From: Stemphylium vesicarium
Lineage: Eukaryota > Ascomycota > Dothideomycetes > Pleosporales > Pleosporaceae
Direction: 5' to 3'
NCBI GenBank assembly: GCA_004380135.1
Contig: QXCR01000037.1
Location: 147,708-211,707 of the forward strand
Length of the DNA: 64,000 nucleotides
Shown: positions 22,785-35,128 of the stretch, piece after piece
Position numbering within the stretch: position 1 is the stretch's first letter
How the letters are laid out: each line of letters starts with the position of its first letter
Translations under genes and position numbers: made by a program
Notes under the pieces: model-generated
The model's database searches: none
Told to the model about the DNA's origin: nothing
The model's input: only the letters and a program-made list of their open reading frames with translations

Positions 22785-23792
22785 ATGCAGTTCAGGCTCC
22801 TCCTCGTGGCGCAACTCATCGCGACCACGCTGGGAACGACGGTTGTACCGCCCAGCATCTGGAACTACACGTATCCATGGCCAGTACACTACTACAGCTT
22901 GACATCGCAACGGGCAAACCTCTCGATGGCATATATGGACGTACTCCCGATAAACACCAGCAACTCCTCGAACAAGACAGTCGTCCTCCTACACGGCAAA
23001 AATTTCTGCGGCGCGACATGGGAAGACACCGCTCGCCGGTTCTCTTCGCATGGCTACCGAGTTGTCATCCCCGACCAAATTGGGTTCTGTAAATCATCAA
23101 AACCTGAAGCCTATCAATTCTCGTTGCAGCAATTAGCGCGCAACACACATTTACTGCTCCAAAGCCTGGGGATCGAATCGACAAACGTGTTAGGTCACTC
23201 GATGGGCGGCATGCTGGCAATCCGGTTCGCGCTGATGTACCCAGAGCAGACGTCTCTTCTGATTCTCACAAATCCCATCGGTCTTGAGGATTGGAAAGCT
23301 CTTGGTGTACCATGGCGCAACCTCGATACTCTGTATCAAAGCGAGATAGCAACGAACTACACCTCTATCCGCACATATCAACAGTCCACTTACTACGTCA
23401 ACACATGGAGGCCTGAGTATGATGTTTGGGTAAACATGTTGGTCTCGCTGTATGAGACTGCGCCAGAGAATGCAACATTTGCATGGAATATGGCGCAAAC
23501 CACCGATATGGTTTTGACGCAGCCGGTAGCATACGAGTTCGAGTTGATTCAGCCAAGTACACTCCTTTTGATCGGAACGCAAGACACGACTGCTATCGGG
23601 AAAGGATGGAGTCCGCCTGAAGTGCAAGGAAAGCTTGGAAAGTACGACATGCTGGGCAAGGAGACCGCAGCGAGAATCCCCAACGCAGACCTGATCGAGT
23701 TCGAGGATTTGGGGCACAGTCCACATGTGCAGGAAAGCGATAGATACCATAAAGCGTTGTTCGGGTGGCTGGGCGAACCTGGTCAGGTTTAG
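22785..23792 (+). CDS. Secreted alpha/beta-fold hydrolase
   Basis: An intronless 335-aa protein starting at the ATG of MQFRLLLVAQLIATTLG, a signal peptide; codons upstream of it follow only a TTG. The fold is a classic alpha/beta hydrolase: HGKNFCGATWEDTARRFSS (oxyanion region), nucleophile elbow NVLGHSMGGML, an acid-turn region near LLIGTQDTTA and a catalytic His in EDLGHSPHVQE. Several NXS/T sequons fit passage through the ER. The resemblance is to the epoxide-hydrolase/haloperoxidase-like branch with GHSMGG, but substrate and reaction (esterase, lipase, epoxide opening) cannot be told from these motifs. It shares its upstream region with the divergent carboxylesterase, which may point to joint control, although nothing specific is visible. 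Confidence 0.88.
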   Translation: MQFRLLLVAQLIATTLGTTVVPPSIWNYTYPWPVHYYSLTSQRANLSMAYMDVLPINTSNSSNKTVVLLHGKNFCGATWEDTARRFSSHGYRVVIPDQIGFCKSSKPEAYQFSLQQLARNTHLLLQSLGIESTNVLGHSMGGMLAIRFALMYPEQTSLLILTNPIGLEDWKALGVPWRNLDTLYQSEIATNYTSIRTYQQSTYYVNTWRPEYDVWVNMLVSLYETAPENATFAWNMAQTTDMVLTQPVAYEFELIQPSTLLLIGTQDTTAIGKGWSPPEVQGKLGKYDMLGKETAARIPNADLIEFEDLGHSPHVQESDRYHKALFGWLGEPGQV

Positions 23793-25537
23793 TACAAAGC
23801 TGGAGAGCCAGTAGCAGAGGCGATGACGTCGAGGCATTGAAGTATTTCACGATGCCAGCAATAGATGCGTGAATATTTTCATGCTTTACCTAGACTCTGT
23901 CGCCCAATATTTCTTAAGTCAGCTATTGTATCTTCGTCATGTTGGGTAACATTCACTTCCTCGGGTGAATCGCTTCTATGAATCTTCAAGTAATTCAGAG
24001 GGCATCCACAGCCACCTCAGCAAGCCTTATTTCCGAAGATGACCTACAATCAAAGTCCTCTACGTCAAGTCTGGCCTTCATGATCCTTATTGTAATTAGC
24101 AGCTGTTATCGAGCCCTTGCGCGGCCTTGCATGTGAAGAGCCAAACTCTACTAGAACCCGCTGCTGTCGGGATTTGACAAGTCTCCGATGAGCGGTCCGT
24201 GGACAGACTTCTCAGAAATGTGTAAGGCGTCTGTTAGTTGGCTTGATCGAGTAAGATCGAACCAATCTCTGGTCACGGACCTCCAGCCAACCGCTACAGC
24301 GTGATGGCACGGGCGATGGCAACGGGGGAAGACTACATTGGCTTAGCATTAGCCTTAGAGAAGTTCATGGAGGCTAAAGGCGGACGAAAAGGCAGGTCGG
24401 GAAAGGGATGATGGTGTTTTCGCACGAGACTGAAGCCGTGGTAGCCGTAAATGCAACAGAACTGCGGGGCAGCACAGCCGAAAAGTGCCCCTCGTATTGC
24501 GTATACTGTACGCGGTGTCATTTTCCTCTGCGAGGCCGCGTCAACTTTCCATCTCCGCAACCCTCACCGCAATAGTACAATGTACTATCATCGTTTTGCG
24601 CATAGCGCCACACCGTTGCACCGCCGCAACGCCTTGCGTTTTCCAAGGTTCTATCGATCGCTATTGCGGAGCCCGGAAGCCCGGAGCAAACACTTCCAAT
24701 TTGCGAAGCTGCGTATTCGTTCGCGCTCTGCTGTACGCGCCGGAACGAGAACGAACTTCGGTACGCTCAAAATCTCACCTAGTGCCATCCACCGGTACCT
24801 AGGTAGATTGATCCCTACCAGGGTGCCTAACTGCGATGACACGACGCTCAGCACACACGCACACCGATAGATGCAAAGATGAGTAGACGGCATCTCAAGT
24901 GCGTCATGCTCACAAACAGAAACAACGATATCGTTGCAGTGCACCAAACGCCGGTGCCCACGTCTCAAACATGGAGAAAAAGAGACGTTCAATGCCGGGG
25001 TGGTGTGGCTGAATCAAGGTTCTCTCGTGCGCCCCTTGTCGTCTGCCGAGTGCCGCAGTTGGAGTGTTCCACAATGCATGCGCCGCCCACTCATACGAGA
25101 TTAGGCGCTACGAGGGGTGCCTGACGCGCCGACCTGATGAACAGAGTGATCGCCGTGTCATCGAGCGCTGTCATTGGAGAAGAAAGAAGAAAGGTGATGA
25201 TGGCCAAAAATATAGCTGCTCACCAAGCACGCGACACACCGCAATGTCTGTAATGGATGTCGCCGTGCGGTATGGCATCAAGATTCGAACGGACGTGATT
25301 AGGTTTGATCGTCAGGGCCCAGGGACTTCAGCCACGACAAAGTGGCACGCCTATGAGGTCAGATCCTCCTAGCTCTTCCGGGTGTTTGGTGCGAAGCACA
25401 GCCGTATGTGGGTCATTCCGCAGCCTCCCGTCGGTGTCGATCGTACATTTAACATTGGCGTCTGCCGCATTGGCAGGCGATTTCTACTCAGTTTCCGTGT
25501 TTCCTTCCTCCCTACTTCTTGATATACTTTCACTAAG
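23793..25537. other. Intergenic region upstream of phospholipase B
   Basis: A 1.75-kb gap with no supported gene. A 139-codon plus frame at 24451-24870 overlaps others and is Arg/His-rich, as chance frames in GC-rich DNA tend to be. The last 100 bases are pyrimidine-rich leader for the gene at 25538. Confidence 0.5.
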
Positions 25538-27576
25538 ATGAAGTATTCATACGTATTGTCTGCTTCGGCATTGACTAGCCTGGCGAGTTGTATGCGACGA
25601 GCTCCAATTTCTTGTACAACACCACTGACACATGCGCAGCATCCGCCGTTGTCCCTCGGGAAGCTAGAGTCGTTCCTCCCACCAGCGCGGTAGAATCATG
25701 GAAGCGTGCTTCCCCCCAGGCTCCCAACGGTTACGCACCAGCCGAAGTCGATTGCCCTTCCACGCGCCCGAGTATCCGATCCGCCGGCAGCTTGTCCAAC
25801 GAAGAGACGGAATGGCTGCAGAAGAGGAGGCCAAACACTATAGACCCTATGCGCGAGTTTTTGGAACGGGTCAACATTACAGGGTTTGATGTTGGACAAT
25901 ACATCGATAACCACCGCGACAACACTAGCGCCCTACCGAACATTGCGCTCGCATTTTCTGGTGGAGGATACCGTGCCCTGCTCAACGATGCAGGCGCTTT
26001 GGCAGCCTTCGACAGCCGAACGTCAAACTCGACCAGTGCGGGACATCTTGGAGGACTGCTGCAGGCGTCTACATATGTCTCGGCGCTCTCAGGTGGAGGC
26101 TGGCTCATTGGAAGCATCTACGCGAATAACTTCACCTCGGTAGAGGCCATTATCAACCGTGGCGAAGATTCCTCCCTTTGGCAATTCCAAAACTCGCTAT
26201 TTGAGGGTCCTCCTACAGAGGGCATTCAGCTGCTCTCGACCGCGCAGTACTTTGAGAACCTAGTCAGCACCGTCAATGACAAGAGCGATTCACCGGCCGG
26301 TGATTTCAACACCTCCATCACGGACGTTTACGGTCGTGGCCTGTCCTTCCAGCTTATCAACGCAAGCCATGGAGCTCCCGCCTACACCTTCTCTTCTATT
26401 CAGGACGACAACTCGTTCTCAAATGGAGAGGCGCCAATGCCTATCCTGGTAGCAGATGAGCGTTCTCCTGGAGATTTGATCATCTCCCTCAATGCCACAA
26501 ACTTCGAATTTAACCCCTTCGAAATGGGCTCTTTCGATCCCACCACTTACGGCTTCGCACCTCTCAAGTACATCGGTTCCAACTTCAGCGAGGGAGAACT
26601 TGCTCAAGACCAGGGATGTGTTGCCGGGTTTGACAACCTGGGCTTTGTCATGGGCACGAGCAGCTCGTTGTTCAACCAAATTTTCCTTCAGTTGAACACC
26701 TTCGACAACGTCCCGAAGATTCTTTTGGACTTTGTTTCCAATATCCTGACAAAGATTGGCAAGGAAGGAGACGACATCGCCGACTATTCACCAAACCCAT
26801 TCTACCACTACCACAATGAGACGAACCCCAGTGCGAACAGGGAGCGTCTTACTCTTGTGGATGGCGGTGAAGATCTCCAGAACATCCCTCTTAACCCAGT
26901 CATCCAGCCGGTGCGTCACGTCGATGTCATCTTCGCTGTTGACTCTTCCGGTGACACCGTCTCGGAGGATGACCCATCCCAAAACTGGCCCAACGGTACT
27001 GCCCTTGTAGCGACCTACGAACGTTCAAGGTCAGACATCATGAACGGCACTTCCTTCCCCTACATCCCAGGCCAGGACACATTCGTCGCCCTAGGCATGA
27101 ACAACCGTCCTGCATTCTTTGGCTGCAACAGCACCAACGTCACCCAGGGTGGTAACATTCCTCCTCTCATCGTGTACCTTCCGAACTCGCCCTACGTCTT
27201 CTGGTCCAACACTTCGACGTTCGGAAAGCTCTCGTACACTCTTGAGGAGCGCAATGGCATGATTGAGAACGGCTACGATGTCGCTACCCAGGCAAACTCC
27301 ACGCGCGAGGGTGCCTCCAATTGGCCTACCTGTGTTGGATGTGCTATCCTTTCCAGGAGTTTGGAACGCAACGGCGAGACCGTTCCTGATGTCTGCCAGC
27401 AGTGTTTCGAGCAGTACTGCTGGAACGGCACCACAGTGGACAATGCACAGCCATACACCCCAGAGCTGATCCTCTCCGAAGTCAACACAGACAGTGACAG
27501 CGGTGTGGGCCAGTTCTTGCCCAACGTGTTCGGCCTTGCTCTGGCAGCAGCAGTCTCTGGTTATCTCATGCTGTAA
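25538..27576 (+). CDS. plb1: GPI-anchored phospholipase B / lysophospholipase
   Basis: Removes fatty acyl chains from phospholipids and lysophospholipids at the cell surface or outside it. A 52-nt first exon (25538-25589) carries most of the signal peptide (MKYSYVLSASALTSLAS); a 50-nt intron (GTATGC...GCAG) leads to exon 2 (25640-27576), giving 662 aa, a normal length. The catalytic core of the cPLA2/PLB fold shows LAFSGGGYRALL (Arg of the oxyanion region), VSALSGGGWLIGS (nucleophile Ser in XSGGGW) and LVDGGEDLQNIPL (catalytic Asp). There are more than 15 N-glycosylation sequons, a Cys-rich C-terminal part (WPTCVGCAIL, CQQCFEQYCW), and a hydrophobic end (FLPNVFGLALAAAVSGYLML) typical of GPI attachment. 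Fungi have several paralogues. Confidence 0.93.
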
Positions 27577-27904
27577 ACAATTCTTTGTCTTTTCATTAGA
27601 GTGATTCCCACTCGCGACATCATAGGGTCTGTAGATTTAGCGCCGGGGAAAACTGTGATACCTCATTTCCATTTGTATAGAATAATTTAAATTTTTATAT
27701 GTATTCCAACAAAAGCTCTGGCTGCTCGTCCGCCTATCACAAGTGACACATTATCATAGCATGCATTGCGGCTCTTAGGTCCCTGCATGACACCACCGAG
27801 GCGTGAGTGCCCCACCATCTGGCCGTGGAAAAAAGTCGCGACCCCGCCACGCTCCTTCACGCGCACTACCCAAATTCCAAACAACCCACCAAACCCACGC
27901 AACC
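27577..27904. other. Short intergenic region between phospholipase B and dph2
   Basis: A 328-base gap that must hold the PLB terminator and the dph2 promoter. An AT-rich stretch at 27670-27700 probably belongs to the 3' end of the PLB transcript. Confidence 0.5.
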
Positions 27905-29650
27905 ATGGCTGTTCCAGCGCTCGCGGGCGCGCCTGTACTCTCGACACCTGATACACACATCTTCGAAGACCCGACACCCGCGGTAGATACCTCCAACTTG
28001 CCCAAACTATCCGACGAGCAGATTGCGCTCACATACGAGATCGAACGCACAGTCAGGGAGATAAGAGAGGGACAATGGAAGAGGATTGCGCTGCAGTTCC
28101 CGGATCACATGCTCTGCGATGCACCGAGGGTGTATGAGCATCTCAGTCGCGGGCTAAAGAAGGAGCGGAAAGAACAAAATGGGGTGCAGAAAAAGAGTGT
28201 CGAGGCTGCCAATGGAACGAGTACAAAGGAGGAACTGAGCACGGATTTCACGACCAAGGCTAGTCTAAAAGAGGGTGAAGGGGATGTAGAAGAGAGGCTG
28301 TTTATTCTGGGCGATACATCATACGGCGCATGCTGCGTGGACGAAGTAGCAGCCGAGCACGTAGACGCAGATGTAGTCGTACATTACGGACGCTCATGTC
28401 TCTCGCCCCCATCACGGTTACCAGTCCTGTACGTTTTCACGGAGCGACCGCTGGACATCGAAGCCGCGATAGCAACCTTCAAAGAGACGTACGCAGACCA
28501 TGCTCAAAAGATCGTTCTCATGGCCGATATCCCGTATTCGCACCACATCCCCGTTTTCCACGACCGCCTCCGCACCGCTGGCTACACCAAGCTGTTCGCC
28601 ACGGAAATCGTCCACGATCCGTCGTCGCCGCTACCGAATCGCACGACGCCGAATGAGGTTCGGGATAGCGACGAGGCGTTGAGAGAGTACGCTTTATTCC
28701 ACATCTCGGATCCGCCGACCGCACTCCTTCTCACTCTTTCTTCTCGCGTGGCGTCCATACATATCTACCCAACCAACCCCTCATCAACAACAACGACACC
28801 CGTCTCCGCCTCCCTCGCAAGCACAGCACAAACCCTGCGCCGCCGCTATGCCCTCCTAACCTCCCTCACCACAACCCCCATCTTCGGCATCCTCATCAAC
28901 ACGCTCTCCGTAAAAAACTACATGCACATCCTCGCGCATGTGCAGCGCCAGATCGCCGCCGCGGGCAAGAAGTCGTACACGTTTGTCGTGGGCAAGGTGA
29001 ACGCAGCTAAAGTGGCGAATTTCAGCGAGGTCGGTGGCTGGGTCGTGATTGGGTGTTGGGAGAGCAGTTTGATCGAGAGTAGTGAGTTTTGGCGGCCCAT
29101 GATTACGCCGTGGGAGTTGGGCGTTGCGCTCAAGGGGGATGCGGAGAGGGTGTGGACGGGGGCTTGGGAGGCGGATTTTCAGCGCGTGCTGGATGGGGAG
29201 AAGGAGGGTGTGGAGGCGCGGGAGCAAGGGCAAGATGGTGACCAGGCAGACGGAGATGTGGATGCAGAGTACGATTCCGAAGAGGAATCTGCACCCCCTG
29301 AGTTCGACCTCAGAACTGGAGCGTATGTCTCGCATGCTCGACCTATGCGACCCACGCGCTCGGCGCTACCTACCTCTACCACCAAAACCGATGCGAATGG
29401 CCAAGCGACGCCTTCATCTAGCTCTGCTCTGACGAAACGCGCAAACGGCGATATCGCTGCTGTCGGCGGTGTGGCGTCGCCTGGAGCAGAGTATCTGCGT
29501 TCGAACCGCACGTGGCAGGGTCTGGGTAGTGATTACCAGAATGCAGAGGATGAGGGGGCAGCGGGAAGTGGCAGGGCGGCGAAGATGGAGGAAGGTAGGA
29601 GTGGGATTGCGAGGGGGTATGTTGTTGGCGAGGAGGGGAAGATACATTGA
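27905..29650 (+). CDS. dph2: Diphthamide biosynthesis protein Dph2
   Basis: Works with Dph1 as a radical-SAM-like iron-sulfur enzyme that adds the 3-amino-3-carboxypropyl group to a histidine of translation elongation factor 2, the first step of diphthamide synthesis in the cytosol. An intronless 581-aa protein from the ATG of MAVPALAGAPVLS; the open frame extends upstream but lacks an ATG. Family blocks: RIALQFPDHMLCDAPRVYEHL, GDTSYGACCVDEVAAEHVDA with adjacent Cys residues, VVHYGRSCLSP, and WVVIGCWESSLIESSEFWRP with the late Cys. These match the cluster-binding Cys positions known for yeast Dph2. The C-terminal LRTGAYVSHARPMR is also characteristic. An insert rich in Glu/Lys/Thr follows the first block. 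Confidence 0.94.
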   Translation: MAVPALAGAPVLSTPDTHIFEDPTPAVDTSNLPKLSDEQIALTYEIERTVREIREGQWKRIALQFPDHMLCDAPRVYEHLSRGLKKERKEQNGVQKKSVEAANGTSTKEELSTDFTTKASLKEGEGDVEERLFILGDTSYGACCVDEVAAEHVDADVVVHYGRSCLSPPSRLPVLYVFTERPLDIEAAIATFKETYADHAQKIVLMADIPYSHHIPVFHDRLRTAGYTKLFATEIVHDPSSPLPNRTTPNEVRDSDEALREYALFHISDPPTALLLTLSSRVASIHIYPTNPSSTTTTPVSASLASTAQTLRRRYALLTSLTTTPIFGILINTLSVKNYMHILAHVQRQIAAAGKKSYTFVVGKVNAAKVANFSEVGGWVVIGCWESSLIESSEFWRPMITPWELGVALKGDAERVWTGAWEADFQRVLDGEKEGVEAREQGQDGDQADGDVDAEYDSEEESAPPEFDLRTGAYVSHARPMRPTRSALPTSTTKTDANGQATPSSSSALTKRANGDIAAVGGVASPGAEYLRSNRTWQGLGSDYQNAEDEGAAGSGRAAKMEEGRSGIARGYVVGEEGKIH

Positions 29651-29835
29651 CAATGGAAAAAAAGGGAAACTGAGGTGGAATGATGTTGAGTTATTCTTGT
29701 ATATATCCGTTCTTCATCTCGTGAGATGACCTCCATCGTTGAAAGAAAAAAAAATCTTTCGACTCCCTTCACATAGTCCACAACACATTGTTCCTCTGCA
29801 TTATTGTCGCCGACACCCCCCTTCGACGGGTCGCT

Positions 29836-31580
29836 TCATCGCATACCGAGCGCAACCCGTGCCCAAGCCGTTTCCATATCCTCCACCAGCGTGAGGAAGT
29901 CGTCACTCTCGAGATGGCGGAAAACGAACTCGTTGAGCGCTGCTCTACGTCCCTCGTCAGATTGCATCGTATATGCCGCCAGGCTTTCGGTATCGCTTCT
30001 TCCACTAGTGGCACCAGCATTTGGCGCATTCGGGATACTGTAGGTAGCTTCAGAAGCCGGGGGCGTGGCAAGAGTGTTTTGTAGCATGGTCCTTTGTAAT
30101 TTCTGAGCCGCAGCAGTATTCGAAGTGCTGAGAAGGTGAGGCGATGTCACAGCTGCAGAGCTTGACCTTGCAAACGAAAGAGGAGACGATGTTGGAGATG
30201 ATGATGACGCGGCCAAAGGCTGTTGATTTTCGATGCCGTTGTAAGGAGAAGTTTTGGCACGCTGAAAGACGTTGTGGTCTTGATTTGGTGTGCGAGGAGG
30301 TTGCTGCATGGATTTTTTTCCACGCGCAGTCTTTTCGATAACGGTGGGTTGGGGCAAGGGCGGAAGCTCAAATGCCTTGCTGTTGGCGCTTCGACTGGAG
30401 CCAGGACGGCCACATGGTGTTCGTGATGGCAAAGCAGGAGGACCCATGAGTCCAGTGGATGGTCTATCAGGACTTCGCACCGTGTCACTGCCTGATGATC
30501 GTGGCTCTGAGAGGCGTTGGAAAGGGAGTTCTCGTCGTGGTGGCAGCGCCTCAGCGGTGTCGGGGCGGTTGAAGAGCATGGCAGTCTCTGGACGCTCGGT
30601 GGGTGTTCGCGGGGGCGATTCAATAGTATTCATGTGTTGATCCGGTGAGAAAGAGATGTTGGAAGAGCGGGACAGTATATCTGCAGTTGCCGAATGAGGT
30701 CGAGGGAAGAGTACTGGTGGATTCAGAGGACCAGAGAAAGAACTTGGGGCGAGAGCATCTTCCTTGTTGTAGCCAACAGCAGCAGAAGACGGACGAACGT
30801 ATGTAGATTCCTGTATTTGAGACTCAAGATACGTGGGTGCATTAACTGCCGTGTGAGGCCGACTGGATATTTCGGCTAGTCGCGATGGAGGACAGGATAA
30901 GCCGCCTCCTACGAGAGGGCCGCTGCTAGGCTGGTCCGGATATGCGACGGCTGTAAGACTTGACCTGATTGAAGATGCTCTTGCCTGTGACGGAGGTGGC
31001 GCTGGTGCTGTTGAGCGTGCTTGGGGTAGAGCTTGATTCTGCCCAGTCATGTGAAGACCGAGTTGATGAAGTTGACGATACGCAGTGTCAAAGTCTGCGT
31101 TTGAATTGAACCTGAGCTGGATACGGCGAACCTATACCTAAAGTTAGACCTATAAGCCTGAGGAGTGGCTTAGAATACCTTTTGGCTGGGTAAGAGCCAT
31201 CGTATAGCAAGTAGGGGAGAGCGAACGATGGCGGATATCGGTAGCTGTTCGACTTGCATCTGCACTCCACGTTCCTGGACCTGGCGAATCAACTGCTCTC
31301 CTTCATTCACAAGTCGCTCGACTTCTATAAGATGCTGTATATGAGTAGTCAGTTACCATGTTCACGAGCTTTGATTCATAGCTCGGTAGTTAGGCGTCGG
31401 CAAGTCTCGTACCCGAACCTGCGTGCCTTGTACTACTTTGATGAGCTGAGAATTCCCCTGCGCGCCATAGCTGTCAATGACAAAGGTGAGATCGTGAGTC
31501 TCTTTCTGCCAGTTGAACTTTTGCTGGCTGGCATCAGCGTCGTGAGCTGTTGACAAGCTCGTCAGCGGAAGTGAGAGCAT
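29836..31580 (-). CDS. Rec114-like meiotic recombination protein (tentative)
   Basis: Three exons: 31580-31413, 31334-31179 and 31131-29836, giving about 539 aa. The first donor is uncertain: GTACGA (used here), GTTCGG, GTACAA and GTAGTA are all in phase. The N-terminal 140 residues look like a small beta-rich domain closed by a helix (RFNSNADFDTAYRQLHQLGL), as in the PH domain of Rec114. The middle 330 residues are disordered, rich in Pro and Ser with recurring R/NRPDTA- and RPHTA-like motifs. The last 45 residues form a helical block (EFVFRHLESDDFLTLVEDME), where Rec114 binds Mei4. Rec114 with Mei4 and Mer2 promotes Spo11 double-strand breaks. The assignment is by overall plan, not by a strong motif. 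Divergent from rsc9, 345 bases apart. Confidence 0.6.
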
Positions 31581-31925
31581 GGTGGTTAGCGCTATGGGTT
31601 AGCCGGTTTGATTACTGCCCATGTGGCATCAGATGTGTAGAATGCTCAATAAAAGCAATCATACCCGCCAAGGCGCTGGTGTTGGTGAAAGGGTGAGAAA
31701 CGACGCCAGGAAGTCGCGACCCTCGCATGATCACATGACCTTGGCGCTAGGACAGGGCGAGAGCCGGTGCATTCTGGAGTTCTGGTGTTCGCTCAATCAT
31801 CATCGCGACCGACGCGCGCCGCGCATTCACGAGCAGATCCACCATTGCGCCTGTCGCATCGCCCCTACCACGAATGTATTGCGAACCGTGCCCCAGTAGT
31901 CCCTAGTGAATGCGACAGCCGCAAC
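31581..31925. promoter_or_regulatory. Shared divergent promoter of the Rec114-like gene and rsc9
   Basis: The 345 bases between the start codons serve both genes. No known site is called. Confidence 0.5.
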
Positions 31926-34900
31926 ATGGCCCCAAACAACCCACACGAAACACCCGTCGACCACACGCAGGAACATGAAGACTTTCTGAATACCTTGGCC
32001 GAATACCACGAAAAGCGCGGGTACATGACCTTTTCTGCAGTCTTGCGATGAGCGCATATTGATTCGACGTGTAGCACTGTTCTGGACCGCGAACCCAAAG
32101 TCGGCAGCCGACCCATCGACCTATTGCGCCTCTACAAACGCGTCAATGAGGAGGGAGGATACGATAAGGTCTCCGATACCAAGAATAACAAGCTCGCCTG
32201 GCGCAGAATCGCCTCGGAATTCCTTCCCAAAAGCCCCAGCATAACCACCCAGGCGTTTTTGGTGAAGACGGCCTACTACAAGAACCTTGCGTATGTAAAG
32301 ACTCTCGCCGTACCTTGCGGATCACCGAAGCTGATATGTGAACTAGCGCATACGAGATATCTACCGTCCACAAGCGCGAACCACCGCCGCCCGAGATCCT
32401 CGAAAACGTATCTGCCAAGGGCGGAGACCTGCTGAACCGTACCGTCGACAACTTCCTCCCACCGAGCAGCCGAGAAGCGGAGCGATTGAGAGGAGACGAG
32501 GATTCAGAGGACGAGGACGACATTGAGAAGACACCCAAGGACGACAAGATGGAGGTCGATGATCCCGGCAGCGTTGGGCGGTCGACACGCTCTCTCCGCC
32601 ATGCGCCACCGCAGCGAGTGCTCTTCCAGCCTGAAGCCTCCACCCGCCAGACCCGCCAATCCACAGGCCACCTGAACTCGTCGCAAGTAAATGGTTACGG
32701 AACTAGCGGGGCCGCCATGACGATTGCGAACTACGAGCCACGAACCGCCGTGCCAGCCACCATGAAACCCGTCGTAACCCCCTCCAACGCCCTTGATACA
32801 TATGTACAGTCGCGCAAAAAGTACATCCTCAACAAGAAGAACCGGCCGGTGCCGCTCAAGGGCATGATGCTGCCCGGTACTGGCTTCCCTGGGCCTAGCA
32901 TCTACATTCGCGCTCTCAATGCGCTGCGGTCCAAAGAGCCCGAGGAGGAGGCGTATGCTCTACACCATCTGGTCAAGATCTCGCACGAGCGAGGCGATAA
33001 GTATCGCTTTGACCAGTTTCCGGGTCTTGCAGAGGCGCTCATAGCGAAGGTCATCGACGTGGGCGCGTTGTTCTACGACGTGAGCTGGGACATTTCCTAC
33101 GTTGAGGAGGAATTCGACCAACCACAGACACTGAATGGCTTATCCGGCACCCGCGATCTACTCCAGCGCATCCAAAATCTCCAGACACTCGGCATACATG
33201 ACAATCTTCTACCAGAGCAGACGGCCAAGGCACTGAACATGATCAATGAAGCTGCGCTGATTATCAGGAACATGGTCATGTTGAAGGAGAATGCACTGTT
33301 TGCCGCCCTGGTGCCCTCTATCCAAGACATGATTGTCATTGTGCTTAATCTGCCAATGCACTCGTCTGTGGTAGAGCTGCAACATTATGCCCTAGAGATT
33401 GCCGAGCAACTGACCAAGTACTGGATAGTCGACTCTGACAGCCCGCTCTACCGTTCCTTGCTAGCACAAGTCGACTCGGACGATCGCGGTCGCATCATCA
33501 CGTCGTTGCGAGCACTTGCGCTGATATCTATGAATCTCGAGGCTACAAACAAGCTCACAAAGGTGCCGACCAAGACGCTAAAGTCAATATGCGACTGGCT
33601 GTTGGTAGAGGACGAAGATCTGCGCATAGCCTGCCTAGACTTCCTGTACCTCTTCACTGGCTTCCCAGACAACGTTGAGACACTCGTACACGAAGTGGAG
33701 ATCGAAGGCGTCATCAAGCAACTGGTGCGGCTGCTCCAGTATGGCGCGATCGCTTACGAGGAGCGTAGAAGCGCTGCGAAGACCACAAGATCATCCGCGC
33801 CTCCAGAAAACGCACCAAAGCTGTCTTCTGCGATAATCGATCACCTTGTCACCCTAGACGAACCGGAGCGGAGCTCACAATGGCTCAAGACGTGTTTCGA
33901 AGAGGATACAACGGGCGAGATTACGCAGATCCAGCTGTGGTCGGCGTACAATGCAGCCTTCTCAGAACACATGACCAACAACCCAGCCTCCTTCAAGGCG
34001 CTCATGCCGGCGAAGGACTTTATTACGAACGTATCAACAACGTTTGGCGGCGCATCGGCTCAGGTACTGACTGTAGGTGGGCAACCAAAGTATACCATCC
34101 GAGGCATACGGCCGCGCTCCGTGCCAGTCGACCCGAGCACGAAGAGGCCATATATGCGCTGCTGCTGGCATCCCCCGAGTTTACTGAACGGGCACACCGA
34201 CTCTAAACACTCGACCTCCAACGTTGAATGCGGCGAGTATGCATCTGGCGCCAGGTCCATGTGGGAGCACGTAGTCAGCGGGCATCTCAGAGTCCCTCGC
34301 GACCAAGAGACAGGCCAATGGCTCCTCGAGCCCAAGCCCGACATTGACATGGAGAACGGGGACGCCGTTTCCGCCTCTCCACCGACAAAGTACTTTTGCC
34401 ACTGGGGCGGCTGCGCGCACTTTTCACCCGATGGCACGGAATCTGCATTCGAAGCCGGCCAGCACTTGAAGACCCATCTCCCCGATACCAGCATCAAGCA
34501 CGCCATCCACGCAAAACACAACCGCACGCCCTCGGAAACCCGCCCCTTGACCTCATCCTCGCTACCCCGGCACGACAACATGCAACCGCAGTTTGGCCAG
34601 CCCGTTGGCCTCAGCACGCTGGGCATGAGCGGTCGACCGCAGACGTCAACCAGCGCCACGAGCCGAATGGATAGAGACGAGGCTCCGTCTTCAGCACCGA
34701 ATTTCCGCTACTACAACACTGCCACCGACGAGACGAATGATGCAGCAGGTTTACCCTTGTCCTCCGTCCTCGTCCTGCGGAACCTCGCCCGCCAACTTAA
34801 CAAGATTCCTCCTCCTACCCCCTCTACCATCATCCCCACCACGGATACCCTCACCTCACCCACCTCATCGCCAACCCACAAACGCACGCTCAGCGCCACC

Positions 34901-35128
34901 GCTACGTCGTCATCAACTGGCGGCAAGAAACCGCGTCTCAGCGACGCCGCTTCGGAGCAACGCCGCGAAAGGGAAGAAAGAGACGAGCAAGAGGTACGGA
35001 ATGCGGGGTGGGTTGCTCGCATGTTTGCGCCGCTTAGGGATCAGATTGCGTTTACGGCGAGTCATAATCTTACGTTGAGGAATTATATTGGGGGGTTGCT
35101 TAAGGCTGTTGCTGAGGGTGGGGGTTGA
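31926..35128 (+). CDS. rsc9: RSC chromatin-remodelling complex subunit Rsc9 (ARID protein)
   Basis: Rsc9 is a DNA-binding subunit of the SWI/SNF-type RSC remodeller in the nucleus. Three exons (31926-32020, 32075-32290, 32347-35128) with introns of 54 and 56 nt keep frame and give 1030 aa. Residues about 15-115 form an ARID domain (EDFLNTLAEYHEKRGTVL, PIDLLRLYKRVNEEGGYDKV, WRRIASEFLP). An acidic and Ser-rich linker follows, then a long helical-repeat region (about 300-640) typical of Rsc9/ARID2. Near residues 735-830 two Cys/His clusters (CCWHPP...ECGEY, YFCHWGGCAHF...HLKTHLP) look like C2H2-type fingers. The C-terminus is low complexity, then ends in a short conserved helix (FTASHNLTLRNYIGGLLKA). 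The start ATG precedes the ARID by about 15 residues. Confidence 0.9.

Noticed and set aside
24451..24870. 139-codon plus-strand frame
   Set aside because: Arg/His-rich and overlapped by three other frames of similar length; typical of chance openness in GC-rich DNA.
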